NCBI RefSeq assembly: GCF_003986935.1
Contig: NZ_RJZE01000005.1
Span: 186,001-250,000 of the forward strand
DNA from: Paraburkholderia kururiensis JCM 10599 = LMG 19447
GTDB taxonomy: Bacteria > Pseudomonadota > Gammaproteobacteria > Burkholderiales > Burkholderiaceae
Direction of reading: 5' to 3'
DNA: 64,000 bases
Positions within the stretch are counted from its first letter, which is position 1. Each line of letters begins with the position of its first letter. The notes below the pieces were generated by a model. That model was given only the letters and a program-made list of their open reading frames with translations. It was not told the DNA's origin and searched no databases. Of this stretch, positions 23,919-33,986 are shown in pieces. The position numbers and the translations under genes are program-made.

Positions 23919-26159
23919 TCAGAAATCGAGCCGTGCGGAGAGCAGAAACTCGCGGCTCTCGCCAATCGTGACGAACGGCAGCCCCGTGCAGCAGCTCGAC
24001 GTGTAGTACGTCGAGTTGAAGAGGTTTTTCGCGTTCAACTGCCACGCAATGGAGCGGCCATAAATGCGCGAATCCCACGCCACGAACGCATCCACCACGT
24101 GTCCCCACGGCAGGTGGTACACCTTGCCCGTGCCGTCGCCCACCGGCAGGCTGCTGAACACGCGACCGCCCACGCCGGCGCGTACGCGGCCGCTCACGGG
24201 CGCCTCGCCGACGTTGCCGAAATCGTGCGTGAGGTACAGCGCACCCGCGTGCTTCGGCGCATTGGGCAGCGGATTGCCGGCGAGCTTCGGGTCGTCGGCA
24301 TAACGCGCTTCGGTGTAGGTATAGCTGCCGATCACGCTCCACGTGCTGCTGAGCTTGCCGTTCGCCTCGAGTTCGAGCCCGCGCGAGCGCGCACGCCCCG
24401 CATTGCGCGTGTAGTTCACGCCGTTGATGGTTTCCGTGGTCTGGATGTTGCGCTTGTGGATGTCGAACAGCGCGACCGACGCCGTGATCCGATCGGTCAC
24501 CAGCTTCGAGCCCGCTTCCCACGCGTTCGCTTCTTCGGGCGGCAGATCGCCGATAGGCTGCGCAATCGACGTATTCGGCCGGAACGACTGGCTATAGCTC
24601 GCATAGACCGACCACGCCGGATCGATCTTGTAGACCACGCCCGCGCGCGGCACCACCTTGTCGGCATGCACGTTGGCGCCGGTCACGAAGGGCCGTCCCT
24701 TGCCCGTGAGTTCGCCGAACGACTCGTAACGCAGCCCGCCCATCACGATCCAGCGGTCGCCCAGATGCACCGCGTCCTGCACGAACGCGCCGCGCGAAAT
24801 GAGCTTGTCGGTCTGGTCGCTGTCGGCCTTCGAGAGCGTACTGGTCTGCGAAAGCAGGCCGTACACCGGCGCATACAGGTTGAAGCTGGAGCTGTTCTTG
24901 CCGCGATAAAGGTCGCCCAGCACGCGATAGTTGCGCATGTAATCGACGCCCGCGAGCACGTCGTGCTGCAGCCCGAAAATCTGCACCTTGCCTTCCAGGT
25001 TCAACGTGAGGTTGTGCACGTCCTGCACGCCGTTCTGCGTGCTGTCCACGCGGCGCGTGAGCACGCCCGTATTGAAGTTCGCCGAGAGCACGCGCGCCTG
25101 CCAGTCGTTGTAGTAGGTGCGGTTGTAGCCGTAGCCCGCATGCACGGTCCAGTTCGGGCTCAGCTTGTGATCGACGCGCAGGTTGACCGCATCGGAGCGG
25201 CCAGTCGAGACGTTGTAGCGCTCGTCGAGCCGTTCGTCGGCGGGAATCGCCACGGGATTGCCCGTGCGCGTGTCGATCAGCGTGCCGCGGTCGAACGGCA
25301 CGGAGTAATTCATGTGCTCGTATTGCAGCAGCACTGTCGTATCGCGCCCGTACCAGGCGAGCGACGGCGCGATGGTCTCCTGGCGCGTCTGCCCGAAGTT
25401 GCGCCAGTAATCGACGCGCTGATGATCGGCAATCAGCCGATACGCGAGGCCCGACGTGCCGACAGGCCCGGTCAGGTCGATCTGCGCGCCGCCTCCGCCG
25501 TACGAACTCGCGAAGCCCGACACCGAATTCTGTGCTTCGAGTTGCGGCTTCTTCGTCACGACGTTGATGATGCCGCCCGGGTCCTGAATGCCGTAGAGCA
25601 TCGACGCCGGGCCTTTCAGCACTTCGATGCGCTCCGTGGTGGGCGTGAAGTTGCGCGGCTGCACGGACTGCATGCCGTCGCGCAGGATGGAGTTGTCGCG
25701 GTTGTCGCCGAAGCCGCGTTTCACGATGGCATCGAGCGTGCCGCCAAGCGTATTGCCCATGCGCACGCCGGGCACGGTGGCGAGGGCGTCGGCGAGACTG
25801 TCGGGTGCGCGGTCTTCGATCTGCTGCTGGGTGACGACGTTGACCGCTTGGGGCACATCGATGAGCGGCGTGTCGGTTCGCGTGGCCACCGTGGCGCGCC
25901 GCGGCTGGTAGCCCGTTTCGTCGAGCGGCTTCGATGCGCTGACTTTTACGGCCGGTAATGACGGCGTGGCGTCGGCTTGGGGCGTCCTGGTTTCCGTTTG
26001 GGCGTCGCTCACTGCGCCTGTTACGGCGCTCCCCGTCACCGCGTCCGCGCGCACGGCCGTTGCCGCCCATCCCTGCGCGACCACGAGCGATGCCGCGCAT
26101 GCCAATCCTCGGCGCCTCGTGCGCCGCTTGCTGCTTTCCATCCGGTACCCCGAATCCAT
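23919..26159 (-). CDS. TonB-dependent siderophore receptor
   Basis: 746 residues from ATG at 26159; a second ATG at 26141 (MESSKRRTRRRG) has a slightly better ribosome-binding sequence. A signal peptide is followed by a linker, then the plug domain (about residues 80-210: IDVPQAVNVVTQQQIEDRAPDSLADAL, RIEVLKGPASMLYGIQDPGGIINVVTKKP), then a 22-strand barrel ending in LSARLDF with C-terminal Phe. It imports an Fe(III)-siderophore using TonB energy. A perfect Fur box lies 39 bases upstream of the start. There is no siderophore biosynthesis or inner-membrane transporter in view, so it is probably a receptor for foreign siderophores. CC near the end (YTSSCCTG) is common in hydroxamate-type receptors. 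Confidence 0.92.
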   Translation of the reverse strand: MDSGYRMESSKRRTRRRGLACAASLVVAQGWAATAVRADAVTGSAVTGAVSDAQTETRTPQADATPSLPAVKVSASKPLDETGYQPRRATVATRTDTPLIDVPQAVNVVTQQQIEDRAPDSLADALATVPGVRMGNTLGGTLDAIVKRGFGDNRDNSILRDGMQSVQPRNFTPTTERIEVLKGPASMLYGIQDPGGIINVVTKKPQLEAQNSVSGFASSYGGGGAQIDLTGPVGTSGLAYRLIADHQRVDYWRNFGQTRQETIAPSLAWYGRDTTVLLQYEHMNYSVPFDRGTLIDTRTGNPVAIPADERLDERYNVSTGRSDAVNLRVDHKLSPNWTVHAGYGYNRTYYNDWQARVLSANFNTGVLTRRVDSTQNGVQDVHNLTLNLEGKVQIFGLQHDVLAGVDYMRNYRVLGDLYRGKNSSSFNLYAPVYGLLSQTSTLSKADSDQTDKLISRGAFVQDAVHLGDRWIVMGGLRYESFGELTGKGRPFVTGANVHADKVVPRAGVVYKIDPAWSVYASYSQSFRPNTSIAQPIGDLPPEEANAWEAGSKLVTDRITASVALFDIHKRNIQTTETINGVNYTRNAGRARSRGLELEANGKLSSTWSVIGSYTYTEARYADDPKLAGNPLPNAPKHAGALYLTHDFGNVGEAPVSGRVRAGVGGRVFSSLPVGDGTGKVYHLPWGHVVDAFVAWDSRIYGRSIAWQLNAKNLFNSTYYTSSCCTGLPFVTIGESREFLLSARLDF

Positions 26160-26197
26160 TTGTAAGTTTTCTGGAAGACGGGGATAGTACCGTTATC

Positions 26198-26210
26198 GAG
26201 AATGATTCTC
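26198..26210. promoter_or_regulatory. Fur box
   Basis: GAGAATGATTCTC is a perfect 6-1-6 palindrome embedded in AT-rich sequence (TTATC...AATAATTTAT), matching the core of the Fur consensus. It should repress the receptor gene when iron is plentiful. Confidence 0.8.
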
Positions 26211-26303
26211 AATAATTTATTTTCGGGAAGCTGTCTCTGAGTTGAACGAAAGCCTTCGTTGCGTGGACGTGAGGCGTTTGCGGCCCGCAGCGCGGGGCAT
26301 CAA

Positions 26304-26331
26304 GCCTCAAGCGTCAGGCCTCAAGCGTCCG
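26304..26331. repeat. Two 14-base tandem repeats (GCCTCAAGCGTCAG)
   Basis: Units at 26304 and 26318, the second with one change. They share the core GCCTCAAGC, in reverse complement, with the repeat array at 9499-9570, and have the same 14-base period. The second unit overlaps the last codons of the small membrane protein. Confidence 0.7.
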
Positions 26332-26638
26332 GCGACGCCTTCGAAGCCGCTTTGCGCCTGTCCCGGAAGAAATGAACGAGCGCGGCAACGCCGAGCAAGA
26401 ACATCAGAAAACTGCCGATCGGCAGCGTCATGAGGCCCATCCAGCCCAGCACGCCCATGGACCCCAGCAACTCGCCGAAGTCGTGACCCAGGATCACGCA
26501 GGGGTAAAAGCCCGCCTCGTCCAGCCGGCATCCGTTCGCAGTCGCCACGGCGCCGGCAATGAAGACCGAGATGAACGGCGACGCGGTGAACAGGGCAATG
26601 AGCCAGAAGGCCAGCACATAGCGTTTGCGGAGGGTCAT
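26321..26638 (-). CDS. Small membrane protein of unknown function
   Basis: 105 residues with three predicted membrane helices (about 8-32, 56-72 and 74-92) and two cysteines in the first periplasmic or cytoplasmic loop. An AGGA sequence precedes the ATG. The C-terminus is basic (FRDRRKAASKA). No family recognised. It lies 144 bases downstream of uvrA on the same strand and may be read through from it. Confidence 0.6.
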   Translation of the reverse strand: MTLRKRYVLAFWLIALFTASPFISVFIAGAVATANGCRLDEAGFYPCVILGHDFGELLGSMGVLGWMGLMTLPIGSFLMFLLGVAALVHFFRDRRKAASKASPDA

Positions 26639-26782
26639 GGGGCGGTCCTCGAGTTCTTGCGTACGTCTTCGCGCGATTTTTCCACGGCACGTGTCGATTC
26701 ATCAAACCGCCCCGGCACCGAATAATGCCCGGCGTCCGGGGCGTACGAAGCGTCCAAATCGTTCAAGGCACCGCGATCCGCC

Positions 26783-29700
26783 TCACGCTTCGCCGCCCGC
26801 CGCTCTCGCCGCTCTCGCCGGCACGCCCTCGCCCCGCGCCAGCACCGGCCGCAGCGCCACGCCCGTGTGACTGCCGGCCACGCGCACGAGCCCTTCGGGG
26901 TCTGCAGCGGCCACAATGGCGCCGCCGCCCACGCCGCCTTCCGGACCGAGGTCGATGATCCAGTCGGCTTCCGCGATCACGTCGAGGTCGTGCTCGATCA
27001 CGACGACGCTGTGCCCGCCGTCCACGAGCCGGTGCAGCACGCGGATCAGCTTCGCGACGTCGGCCATGTGCAGCCCCACCGTCGGTTCGTCGAGCACGTA
27101 GAGCGTGTGCGGCGCCTTCTGCCCGCGCCGTGTGACGTCGTCGCGTACCTTCGAAAGTTCGGTGACGAGCTTGATGCGCTGCGCCTCCCCGCCCGAAAGC
27201 GTCGGCGACGGCTGGCCGAGCGTCAGGTAGCCGAGCCCCACGTCCTTCATCAGCTGCAGCGGATGCGCGATGTTCGTGACTGCCGAGAAGAACTCGACCG
27301 CCTCGTCGATCTCCATCGTGAGCACTTCGCCGATGTTGCGTCCGCGCCAGCTCACGGCGAGCGTTTCGGGGTTGAAGCGCTGGCCGTGGCATACGTCGCA
27401 GGGCACTTTCACGTCGGGCAGGAAGCTCATGCCGATGGTGCGCACGCCCTGGCCTTCGCAGGCCGGGCAACGTCCGTCGCCGGTGTTGAACGAGAAGCGC
27501 GAGGCCGTGTAGCCGCGCGCACGCGCTTCGAGCGTTTCCGCGAACAGCCGGCGAATCGCGTCCCACACGCCGATATACGTGGCCGGACACGAGCGCGGTG
27601 TCTTGCCAATGGGCGTCTGGTCCACTTCCAGTACGCGGTCGATGCTTTCCCAGCCTGAGATCGAATCGCACCCTTGCCAGGCGTGTGCGACATCCACCTT
27701 CGGCCGAACCGCCGACCGCGCGAGCACGCTGGAGCGCCTTGCGGCCATCGCGGCCTTGTCGTTCGCCGCGCGTGCACCGCCCTGCGCGGCCTTGCGCGCC
27801 CGCCGTTCCGCAGGCGACGAGAGCACCGAGCGCCCCACCGCGTCGAGCATGTTGGCCATCAGCACGTCGCGCGCGAGCGTCGATTTGCCCGAACCGCTCA
27901 CGCCCGTAATCGCCACGAGCCGCGCCAGCGGAATCGGCACCGTCACGTCGCGCAGGTTGTGCAGCTTTGCGCCGTGCACGGTGAGCCAGTTCAACGGCGG
28001 CATCTCTGCGCCGTTCGCGCTTCCGTTCACGTTCGCCGTTGCCTGCTGCGCCTTTGCCTGCCGCGCCTTTGCTTTTGCCCCGGGCACCGCCACCGGCCGC
28101 CGCGCCTGCAACGGATGCACCATCGGCCGCGCCAGGAACTGCCCCGTCAGCGATTCGGGATGCGCGGCGAGATCCGCCACGCCGCCCTGCGCGATCACGC
28201 GCCCACCGCGTTTGCCCGCACCGGGCCCGATGTCGATGATGTGATCCGCGCGGCGAATCGTGTCCTCGTCGTGCTCCACCACGACGAGCGTGTTGCCCTT
28301 CTCGCCCAGGCTGCGCAGCGCGTCGAGCAGAATCTGGTTGTCGCGCGGATGCAGGCCGATGGTGGGTTCGTCGAGGACGTAGCACACGCCTTGCAGGTTG
28401 CTGCCCAGTTGCGCCGCAAGCCGGATGCGCTGCGCTTCGCCGCCCGAAAGGCTGGGCGCCGCGCGGTCGAGGCTCAGATAGCCGAGCCCCACTTCCTCCA
28501 GGAACTGCAGGCGGCTGCGGATTTCGCTGATCACGTCGCGCGCGATCTCCGCGTCGCGTCCCGAGAGTTCCAGCGTGTCGACCCAGCGGCGCGTGTCGGC
28601 CACCGTCCATTGCGCGACGTCCACGATGGCGTGCGCGTCGAAGGTCACCGCACGCGCCACCGTGTTGAGGCGCGTGCCACCGCAGTCGGGGCACGGCTCC
28701 TCGCCCACGCCTTCGGGCTCCAGTTCCTCGGAAGGCAGCGTCTGTTCGCGGCCGCGGCCGTCGTCGGCGGTGATCGTGTCGTCGTAGGCCGCGCGCTGTT
28801 CACGCGTGAGCGAAAGGCCCGTGCCCACGCACGACGTGCACCAGCCGTGCTTGCTGTTGTACGAGAACATGCGCGGATCGAGTTCGGGATAGCTCGTGCC
28901 GCACACCGGGCAGGCGCGCTTCGTGGAGAGCACCTTCACGGTGCCGATGCGCGCCGTCGGCTTGCCGTTGCCCATCGCGCGGTCCAGCCCGTCGAGCGGC
29001 GCAAGCAGATGCACGACGCCCTTGCCCGCTTCCAGCGCCGCATCCAGCGCGCGTCGCAGGTCGGCTTCGCGTTCGGGCGCGATCACGAGGTCCGCGACAG
29101 GCAGCTCGATGGTGTGCTCGCGAAAGCGGTCGAGCTTCGGCCACGGGTCCACCGGCACGAACTCGCCGTCCACGCGCAGATGGCTGTTGCCGCGCGCCTT
29201 CGCCCACTTCGCGAGGTCCGTATACACGCCCTTGCGGTTCACCACGAGCGGCGCGAGCAGCCCCACGTGCTGGCCGCGATGGTCGCGCATCAACTGCGCG
29301 GCAATCGAATCCACGCTCTGCGCCGTCACGGGCGTGCCGTCGTGGACGCAGTGCTGCACGCCGAGCTTCACGTACAGCAACCGCAGGAAGTGCCACACCT
29401 CGGAAGTGGTGGCCACGGTGCTCTTGCGTCCGCCGCGCGAGAGCCGCTGTTCGATCGCGACCGTGGGCGGAATGCCGTAGACCGCATCCACTTCGGGACG
29501 GCCCGCCGGCTGCACGATGGAGCGCGCGTAAGCGTTCAGCGATTCGAGGTAGCGGCGCTGCCCTTCGTGAAAGAGGATGTCGAACGCGAGCGTCGATTTG
29601 CCCGAACCCGACACGCCCGTAATCACGTTGAAACGGCCGTGCGGAATGTCCACGTCGAGCGACTTCAGGTTGTGCTCGCGTGCATTGACGATGCGCACCA

Positions 29701-32700
29701 CGTCTTCGCCTTCCACGGCACGGCGTGCGCGCGCCGCCTTCAGCGACCGCTGCAGCGGCACGCCCTGCTCGCGCGCTTCCAGCGTGCCGAGCGCCTCGTC
29801 GTATTGCAGCAGCGCGAGGCCCGTATGCGAGCGCGCGCAGGCCTTCACGTCTTCGGGCGTGCCCGCGCACACCAGTTCGCCGCCCGCGTCGCCGCCTTCG
29901 GGGCCCAGGTCGACGATCCAGTCCGCCGCGCGGATCACGTCCAGGTTGTGCTCGATCACGACGAGCGAATGGCCGCGCGCCAGCAGCTTGCCGAACGCCT
30001 GCATGAGCTTCGCGATGTCGTCGAAGTGCAGGCCCGTGGTGGGTTCGTCGAACATGAAGAGACGACCTTCGCCGGAGGTCTGACCGCCGCGCGTGGGCGC
30101 CGTTTCGGCGAGGAAGCCCGCAAGCTTGAGCCGCTGCGCCTCCCCGCCCGAAAGCGTGGGCACGGGCTGACCGAGCTTCACGTATTCGAGGCCGACATCG
30201 ACGATGGGCTGCAACACGCGCAGCACTTCGGCGTCGGCGGCGAAAAGCTGCGTGGCCTCGCTCACCGTGAGGTCGAGCACGTCGGCAATGGAAAGCGCAC
30301 GGTCGCCGCGCGCGATCTTCACTTCGAGAATCTCGGCGCGGTAGCGGCTGCCGTCGCAGTCGGGGCAGCGCAGATACACGTCGCTCAGGAACTGCATCTC
30401 GACGTGCTCGAAGCCCGAGCCGCCGCACGTCGGGCAGCGGCCCTCGCCCGAGTTGAAGCTGAACGTGCCCGCGCCGTAGCCGCGCTCCAGCGCGAGCGGC
30501 GCCTTCGCGAACAGCTTGCGGATTTCGTCGAACGCGCCCACGTAGCTGGCGGGGTTCGAGCGCGCCGTCTTGCCGATGGGCGACTGATCGACGAACACGG
30601 CGTCGCTGATCGCGTCCACGCCCTTCAACGCGCGATAGGCGCCCGGCGATTCGGTCGCCTTGCCGAGATGGCGCGCGAGCGCCGGGTACAGCACGTCCTG
30701 CACGAGCGTCGATTTGCCCGAGCCCGACACGCCCGTCACGCAGACAAGGCGCTGCAACGGCAACGCCACCGTCACGTCACGCAGGTTGTGCTCGCTCGCG
30801 CCTTCCAGCACGAGGCGCGGCGTGGTGCTTTCAACCGGCCGGCGCGCCCAGCGCGAGGCGTCGGCCACGTGCCGGCGGCCGCCCAGGTAGTCGCCCGTGA
30901 GCGTGCCCGCCTCGCGGATGTCGTCGGGCGTGCCGTCGTAGATGATCGTGCCGCCGCGTTCGCCGGGCCCCGGGCCCATGTCGATCAGGCGGTCCGCCGC
31001 GAGCATCACGGAAGGGTCGTGCTCCACCACCACGAGCGTGTTGCCCGCGTCGCGCAGCCGGTGCATGGCCTCCACGATGCGGTTGAGGTCGCGCGGATGC
31101 AGCCCGATGCTGGGCTCGTCGAGGACGAACAGCGTCTTCGTGAGCGACGTGCCGAGCGCCGTGGTGAGGTTGATGCGCTGCACCTCGCCGCCCGAGAGCG
31201 TGCGGCTCTGGCGGTCGAGCGTGAGGTAGCCGAGCCCCACGTCGCACAGATATTTGAGCCGCGTGCGCACTTCGGCGAGCAGCAGTTTGAGCGCGTCGTC
31301 GAGCAGCGCCGAAGGCAGCGTGAGGTCGTCGAAGAAACGCCGGATGCGCTCGATAGGCAAGAGCATCAGGTCGTGCACCGTGAGCCCCGGCAGCGCTTCG
31401 AGCTGCGCGCGCTGCCACTTCACGCCGTGCGGCAGGAAGCGCGCGTGCGGGTCCAGCACGGCGTCGGCGTTCGGCTTGCTGCCAAGGCGCCATTGCAGCG
31501 ACTCGGTCTTGAGCCGCGCGCCGCCGCACACCTCGCAGGGCGTGTAGCTGCGGTACTTCGAGAGCAGCACGCGGATGTGCATCTTGTACGCCTTCGACTC
31601 GAGGTAGCCGAAGAAACGCTTCACGCCGTACCACTGCGTCTGCCACTTGCCGGTCCACTCGGGCGAGCCTTCGATCACCCAGTCGCGCTCGGCCTGCGTG
31701 AGCTGCGACCACGCCACGTCGCGGCGAATGCCGGCCTTCGCGGCGTAGCGCATGAGGTCGTCCTGGCATTCCTTCCAGGCGGGCGTTTGCAGCGGCTTGA
31801 TGGCGCCGCCGCGCAGCGTCTTGCGCTCGTCGGGAATCACGAGGCCCCAATCGACGCCGATCACGCGGCCAAAGCCGCGGCACGTCTCGCAGGCGCCATA
31901 GGCCGAGTTGAACGAGAACAGCGCGGGCTGCGGGTCCGCGTAGCGCAGATCGCTTTCGGGGCAATGCAGGCCCGTGGAGAAGCGCCAGATTTCGGGCGGC
32001 TGCGCCTCGCCCGCGGTTACGGCCGCCTCGCCTTCACGCACGACATAGACGTTCACGCGGCCCGCGCCGCGCTTGAGTGACGCCTCGATGGCCTCGATCA
32101 CACGGCTCTTCTCCGCGTTCTGCAGGCGAAAGCGGTCGGCCACCACGTCGAGCAGCTTGCGCTTGCCCGCCGCCGTCACGACCTCGCGCTGCGCCTGCAC
32201 GCGCGTGTAGCCGCTCGCGGAGAGCCACTGCGCGACTTCCTCTTCGGTAGCCGAGTCGGGCAACTCGACGGGGAACGTCACGACGAGGCGCGGGTCGTCC
32301 GTCGCGGTGCGCGCGCGCAGTTCGGCGTAGATCGTTTCGGGCGTGTCGTGGCGCACCGGCAGCGCCGTCTCGCGATCGAACAGGCTCGCCGCACGTGCGT
32401 AGAGCAGTTTCAGGTGGTCGTTGAGTTCCGTCATCGTGCCGACCGTGGAGCGCGAGCTGCGCACCGGATTGGTCTGGTCGATGGCGATGGCGGGCGGCAC
32501 GCCGTCCACGCGGTCCACCTGCGGGCGGTCCATGCGGTCCAGAAACTGGCGGGCGTAGGCGCTGAAGGTCTCGACGTAGCGGCGCTGGCCTTCGGCGTAG
32601 AGCGTGTCGAAGACGAGGCTCGACTTGCCCGATCCCGAAGGACCGGTCACGACCGTCATCTCGCCCGTGCGCAGGTCGAGGTCGAGGTTCTTGAGATTGT

Positions 32701-32743
32701 GCTGGCGGGCGCCGCGAATGCGGATGGTTCGGTTATCGCTCAC
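26783..32743 (-). CDS. uvrA: Tandem-fused UvrA (excinuclease ABC subunit A) with four ABC domains
   Basis: 1986 residues, twice the normal 950, from GTG at 32743. It is two full UvrA-like halves joined end to end. Walker A motifs occur at about residues 34, 671, 1043 and 1614 and LSGGE signatures at about 516, 864, 1432 and 1849. Each half carries a UvrA-type Cys set: [14 protein letters not shown] and CPTCGG...CPDCDG in half one; CPVCG...CTSCVG, CPDCGG and CPACEG...CDVCHG in half two. An Ala/Gln/Lys linker lies at about 1553-1585. UvrA dimers recognise bulky DNA lesions and load UvrB; here one chain could supply the whole dimer. A LexA box sits 120 bases upstream. All motifs look intact in both halves. 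Confidence 0.93.
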   Translation of the reverse strand: MSDNRTIRIRGARQHNLKNLDLDLRTGEMTVVTGPSGSGKSSLVFDTLYAEGQRRYVETFSAYARQFLDRMDRPQVDRVDGVPPAIAIDQTNPVRSSRSTVGTMTELNDHLKLLYARAASLFDRETALPVRHDTPETIYAELRARTATDDPRLVVTFPVELPDSATEEEVAQWLSASGYTRVQAQREVVTAAGKRKLLDVVADRFRLQNAEKSRVIEAIEASLKRGAGRVNVYVVREGEAAVTAGEAQPPEIWRFSTGLHCPESDLRYADPQPALFSFNSAYGACETCRGFGRVIGVDWGLVIPDERKTLRGGAIKPLQTPAWKECQDDLMRYAAKAGIRRDVAWSQLTQAERDWVIEGSPEWTGKWQTQWYGVKRFFGYLESKAYKMHIRVLLSKYRSYTPCEVCGGARLKTESLQWRLGSKPNADAVLDPHARFLPHGVKWQRAQLEALPGLTVHDLMLLPIERIRRFFDDLTLPSALLDDALKLLLAEVRTRLKYLCDVGLGYLTLDRQSRTLSGGEVQRINLTTALGTSLTKTLFVLDEPSIGLHPRDLNRIVEAMHRLRDAGNTLVVVEHDPSVMLAADRLIDMGPGPGERGGTIIYDGTPDDIREAGTLTGDYLGGRRHVADASRWARRPVESTTPRLVLEGASEHNLRDVTVALPLQRLVCVTGVSGSGKSTLVQDVLYPALARHLGKATESPGAYRALKGVDAISDAVFVDQSPIGKTARSNPASYVGAFDEIRKLFAKAPLALERGYGAGTFSFNSGEGRCPTCGGSGFEHVEMQFLSDVYLRCPDCDGSRYRAEILEVKIARGDRALSIADVLDLTVSEATQLFAADAEVLRVLQPIVDVGLEYVKLGQPVPTLSGGEAQRLKLAGFLAETAPTRGGQTSGEGRLFMFDEPTTGLHFDDIAKLMQAFGKLLARGHSLVVIEHNLDVIRAADWIVDLGPEGGDAGGELVCAGTPEDVKACARSHTGLALLQYDEALGTLEAREQGVPLQRSLKAARARRAVEGEDVVRIVNAREHNLKSLDVDIPHGRFNVITGVSGSGKSTLAFDILFHEGQRRYLESLNAYARSIVQPAGRPEVDAVYGIPPTVAIEQRLSRGGRKSTVATTSEVWHFLRLLYVKLGVQHCVHDGTPVTAQSVDSIAAQLMRDHRGQHVGLLAPLVVNRKGVYTDLAKWAKARGNSHLRVDGEFVPVDPWPKLDRFREHTIELPVADLVIAPEREADLRRALDAALEAGKGVVHLLAPLDGLDRAMGNGKPTARIGTVKVLSTKRACPVCGTSYPELDPRMFSYNSKHGWCTSCVGTGLSLTREQRAAYDDTITADDGRGREQTLPSEELEPEGVGEEPCPDCGGTRLNTVARAVTFDAHAIVDVAQWTVADTRRWVDTLELSGRDAEIARDVISEIRSRLQFLEEVGLGYLSLDRAAPSLSGGEAQRIRLAAQLGSNLQGVCYVLDEPTIGLHPRDNQILLDALRSLGEKGNTLVVVEHDEDTIRRADHIIDIGPGAGKRGGRVIAQGGVADLAAHPESLTGQFLARPMVHPLQARRPVAVPGAKAKARQAKAQQATANVNGSANGAEMPPLNWLTVHGAKLHNLRDVTVPIPLARLVAITGVSGSGKSTLARDVLMANMLDAVGRSVLSSPAERRARKAAQGGARAANDKAAMAARRSSVLARSAVRPKVDVAHAWQGCDSISGWESIDRVLEVDQTPIGKTPRSCPATYIGVWDAIRRLFAETLEARARGYTASRFSFNTGDGRCPACEGQGVRTIGMSFLPDVKVPCDVCHGQRFNPETLAVSWRGRNIGEVLTMEIDEAVEFFSAVTNIAHPLQLMKDVGLGYLTLGQPSPTLSGGEAQRIKLVTELSKVRDDVTRRGQKAPHTLYVLDEPTVGLHMADVAKLIRVLHRLVDGGHSVVVIEHDLDVIAEADWIIDLGPEGGVGGGAIVAAADPEGLVRVAGSHTGVALRPVLARGEGVPARAARAAGGEA

Positions 32744-32862
32744 TTGGGCAGATATTCCGGCTGGTCAAAATGTGGGACCGGGACGGCGGCCGGGGCATAT
32801 GCGCTGGGGCGCGCCATGCGTGAGACCCGGAACGCCGTCCGCGGCGTAGGTGTTAAATTCTA

Positions 32863-32878
32863 CTGTATGTTTATACAG
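32863..32878. promoter_or_regulatory. LexA (SOS) box
   Basis: CTGT-N8-ACAG (CTGTATGTTTATACAG), flanked by TA and CA, matches the proteobacterial LexA consensus exactly. It lies in the divergent region between uvrA (start 120 bases to the left) and the lyase gene, and should place uvrA under DNA-damage control. The remaining sequence of this 292-base gap shows nothing else clear. Confidence 0.85.
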
Positions 32879-33035
32879 CACATGCAACGCCGCGCCAGGC
32901 GTGGCTGCGGCGGGCGGCGACGGTGAAATCCCGCCTGGGCGCGCGTGGGTTCGCGTGATAGATTCAGCGCTCGCGTCGCTCGTCTGGCGGCCCGCCGCCA
33001 GCTTCCCCCCCTTTTCACCCACACGGAGCATCCCG

Positions 33036-33986
33036 ATGGACTCACGCGCCGAGCGTGTCATCGTCATGGAGGTGGGCCTGCGCGACGGCCTGCAAAGCAT
33101 TGCGCGCATCATGCCCACCGACGCCAAGAAACGCTGGATCGACGCCGCCTATGCCGCCGGCGTGCGGCACATGGAAGTCACGTCGTTCGTGCCGCCGAAG
33201 CTGCTGCCGCAACTGGCCGACGCCGCCGACGTGGTGGCCCACGCGCTCGGCTACGCGGACCTCGTGGTCACCGCCCTCGTGCCCAACGTGAAGGGCGCCG
33301 AACGGGCGCTCGATGCCGGCGTGCAGCGCATCGTGGTGCCCATTTCGGTCAGCGCCGCGCACAGCCTCGCGAACGTACGCAAGACGCCCGACGAGATGAT
33401 CGCGGCCTTCGCCGACATGCGCAGGCTCTGCGAAGGCCGCGCCGAACTCGTGGCCGGGCTGTCCACGGTGTTCGGCTGCACGCTGCAAGGCGACGTGCCG
33501 CGCGAAGAGGTGGCGCGCATCGCGCGGCTCGCGCTCGATGCGGGCGCCGACGTCCTCTCGCTTGCCGACACGACGGGCATGGCCACGCCGCGCCAGGTGG
33601 GCGAGATCATCGAGCTTGCGCGCGGCATTGCCGGCAGCAAGCTGCGCGCGCTGCATCTGCATGACACGCGCGGCCTTGCGCTCGCCAACGCGCTCGTCGG
33701 GCTTCAGCACGGCATTCGCGAATTCGATGCATCGCTCGCGGGCCTGGGCGGCTGTCCGCATGCGCCGGGCGCAACCGGCAACGTGAACACCGAAGACCTC
33801 GTTTTCATGCTGGAAAGCATGGGTTACGACACGGGCATCCACCTGCCCGCCCTGCTCGCCTCGCGCAGCGTGCTGGCCGACGCGCTGCCCGGCGAGCCGC
33901 TCTATGGCTACCTCGCGCGGGCGGGTCTGCCCGCCACGTTCGACTCGCAACGCAGCACGTCATCGGTTACGCGCACCACCTCATGA
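33036..33986 (+). CDS. Hydroxymethylglutaryl-CoA lyase family enzyme
   Basis: 316 residues from ATG at 33036 with CGGAG upstream. It is a TIM-barrel DRE metallolyase: GLRDGLQ (metal Asp), LHLHDTRG (metal His pair) and the catalytic-Cys loop GLGGCPHAPGATGNVNTEDL are all present. The family cleaves HMG-CoA to acetyl-CoA and acetoacetate, or related acyl-CoAs. Its stop overlaps the CaiB gene by four bases. With a CoA transferase alongside, a free acid could be activated and then cleaved; the acid could be HMG, citramalate or similar, and the sequence does not decide. Confidence 0.88.
   Translation: MDSRAERVIVMEVGLRDGLQSIARIMPTDAKKRWIDAAYAAGVRHMEVTSFVPPKLLPQLADAADVVAHALGYADLVVTALVPNVKGAERALDAGVQRIVVPISVSAAHSLANVRKTPDEMIAAFADMRRLCEGRAELVAGLSTVFGCTLQGDVPREEVARIARLALDAGADVLSLADTTGMATPRQVGEIIELARGIAGSKLRALHLHDTRGLALANALVGLQHGIREFDASLAGLGGCPHAPGATGNVNTEDLVFMLESMGYDTGIHLPALLASRSVLADALPGEPLYGYLARAGLPATFDSQRSTSSVTRTTS

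Noticed and set aside
27674..32080. Open frame of about 1468 codons antisense to uvrA
   Set aside because: A consequence of the codon bias of uvrA; His/Arg/Ala-rich with no domains. Similar antisense frames at 24099-25958 and 57568-60210 were rejected for the same reason.
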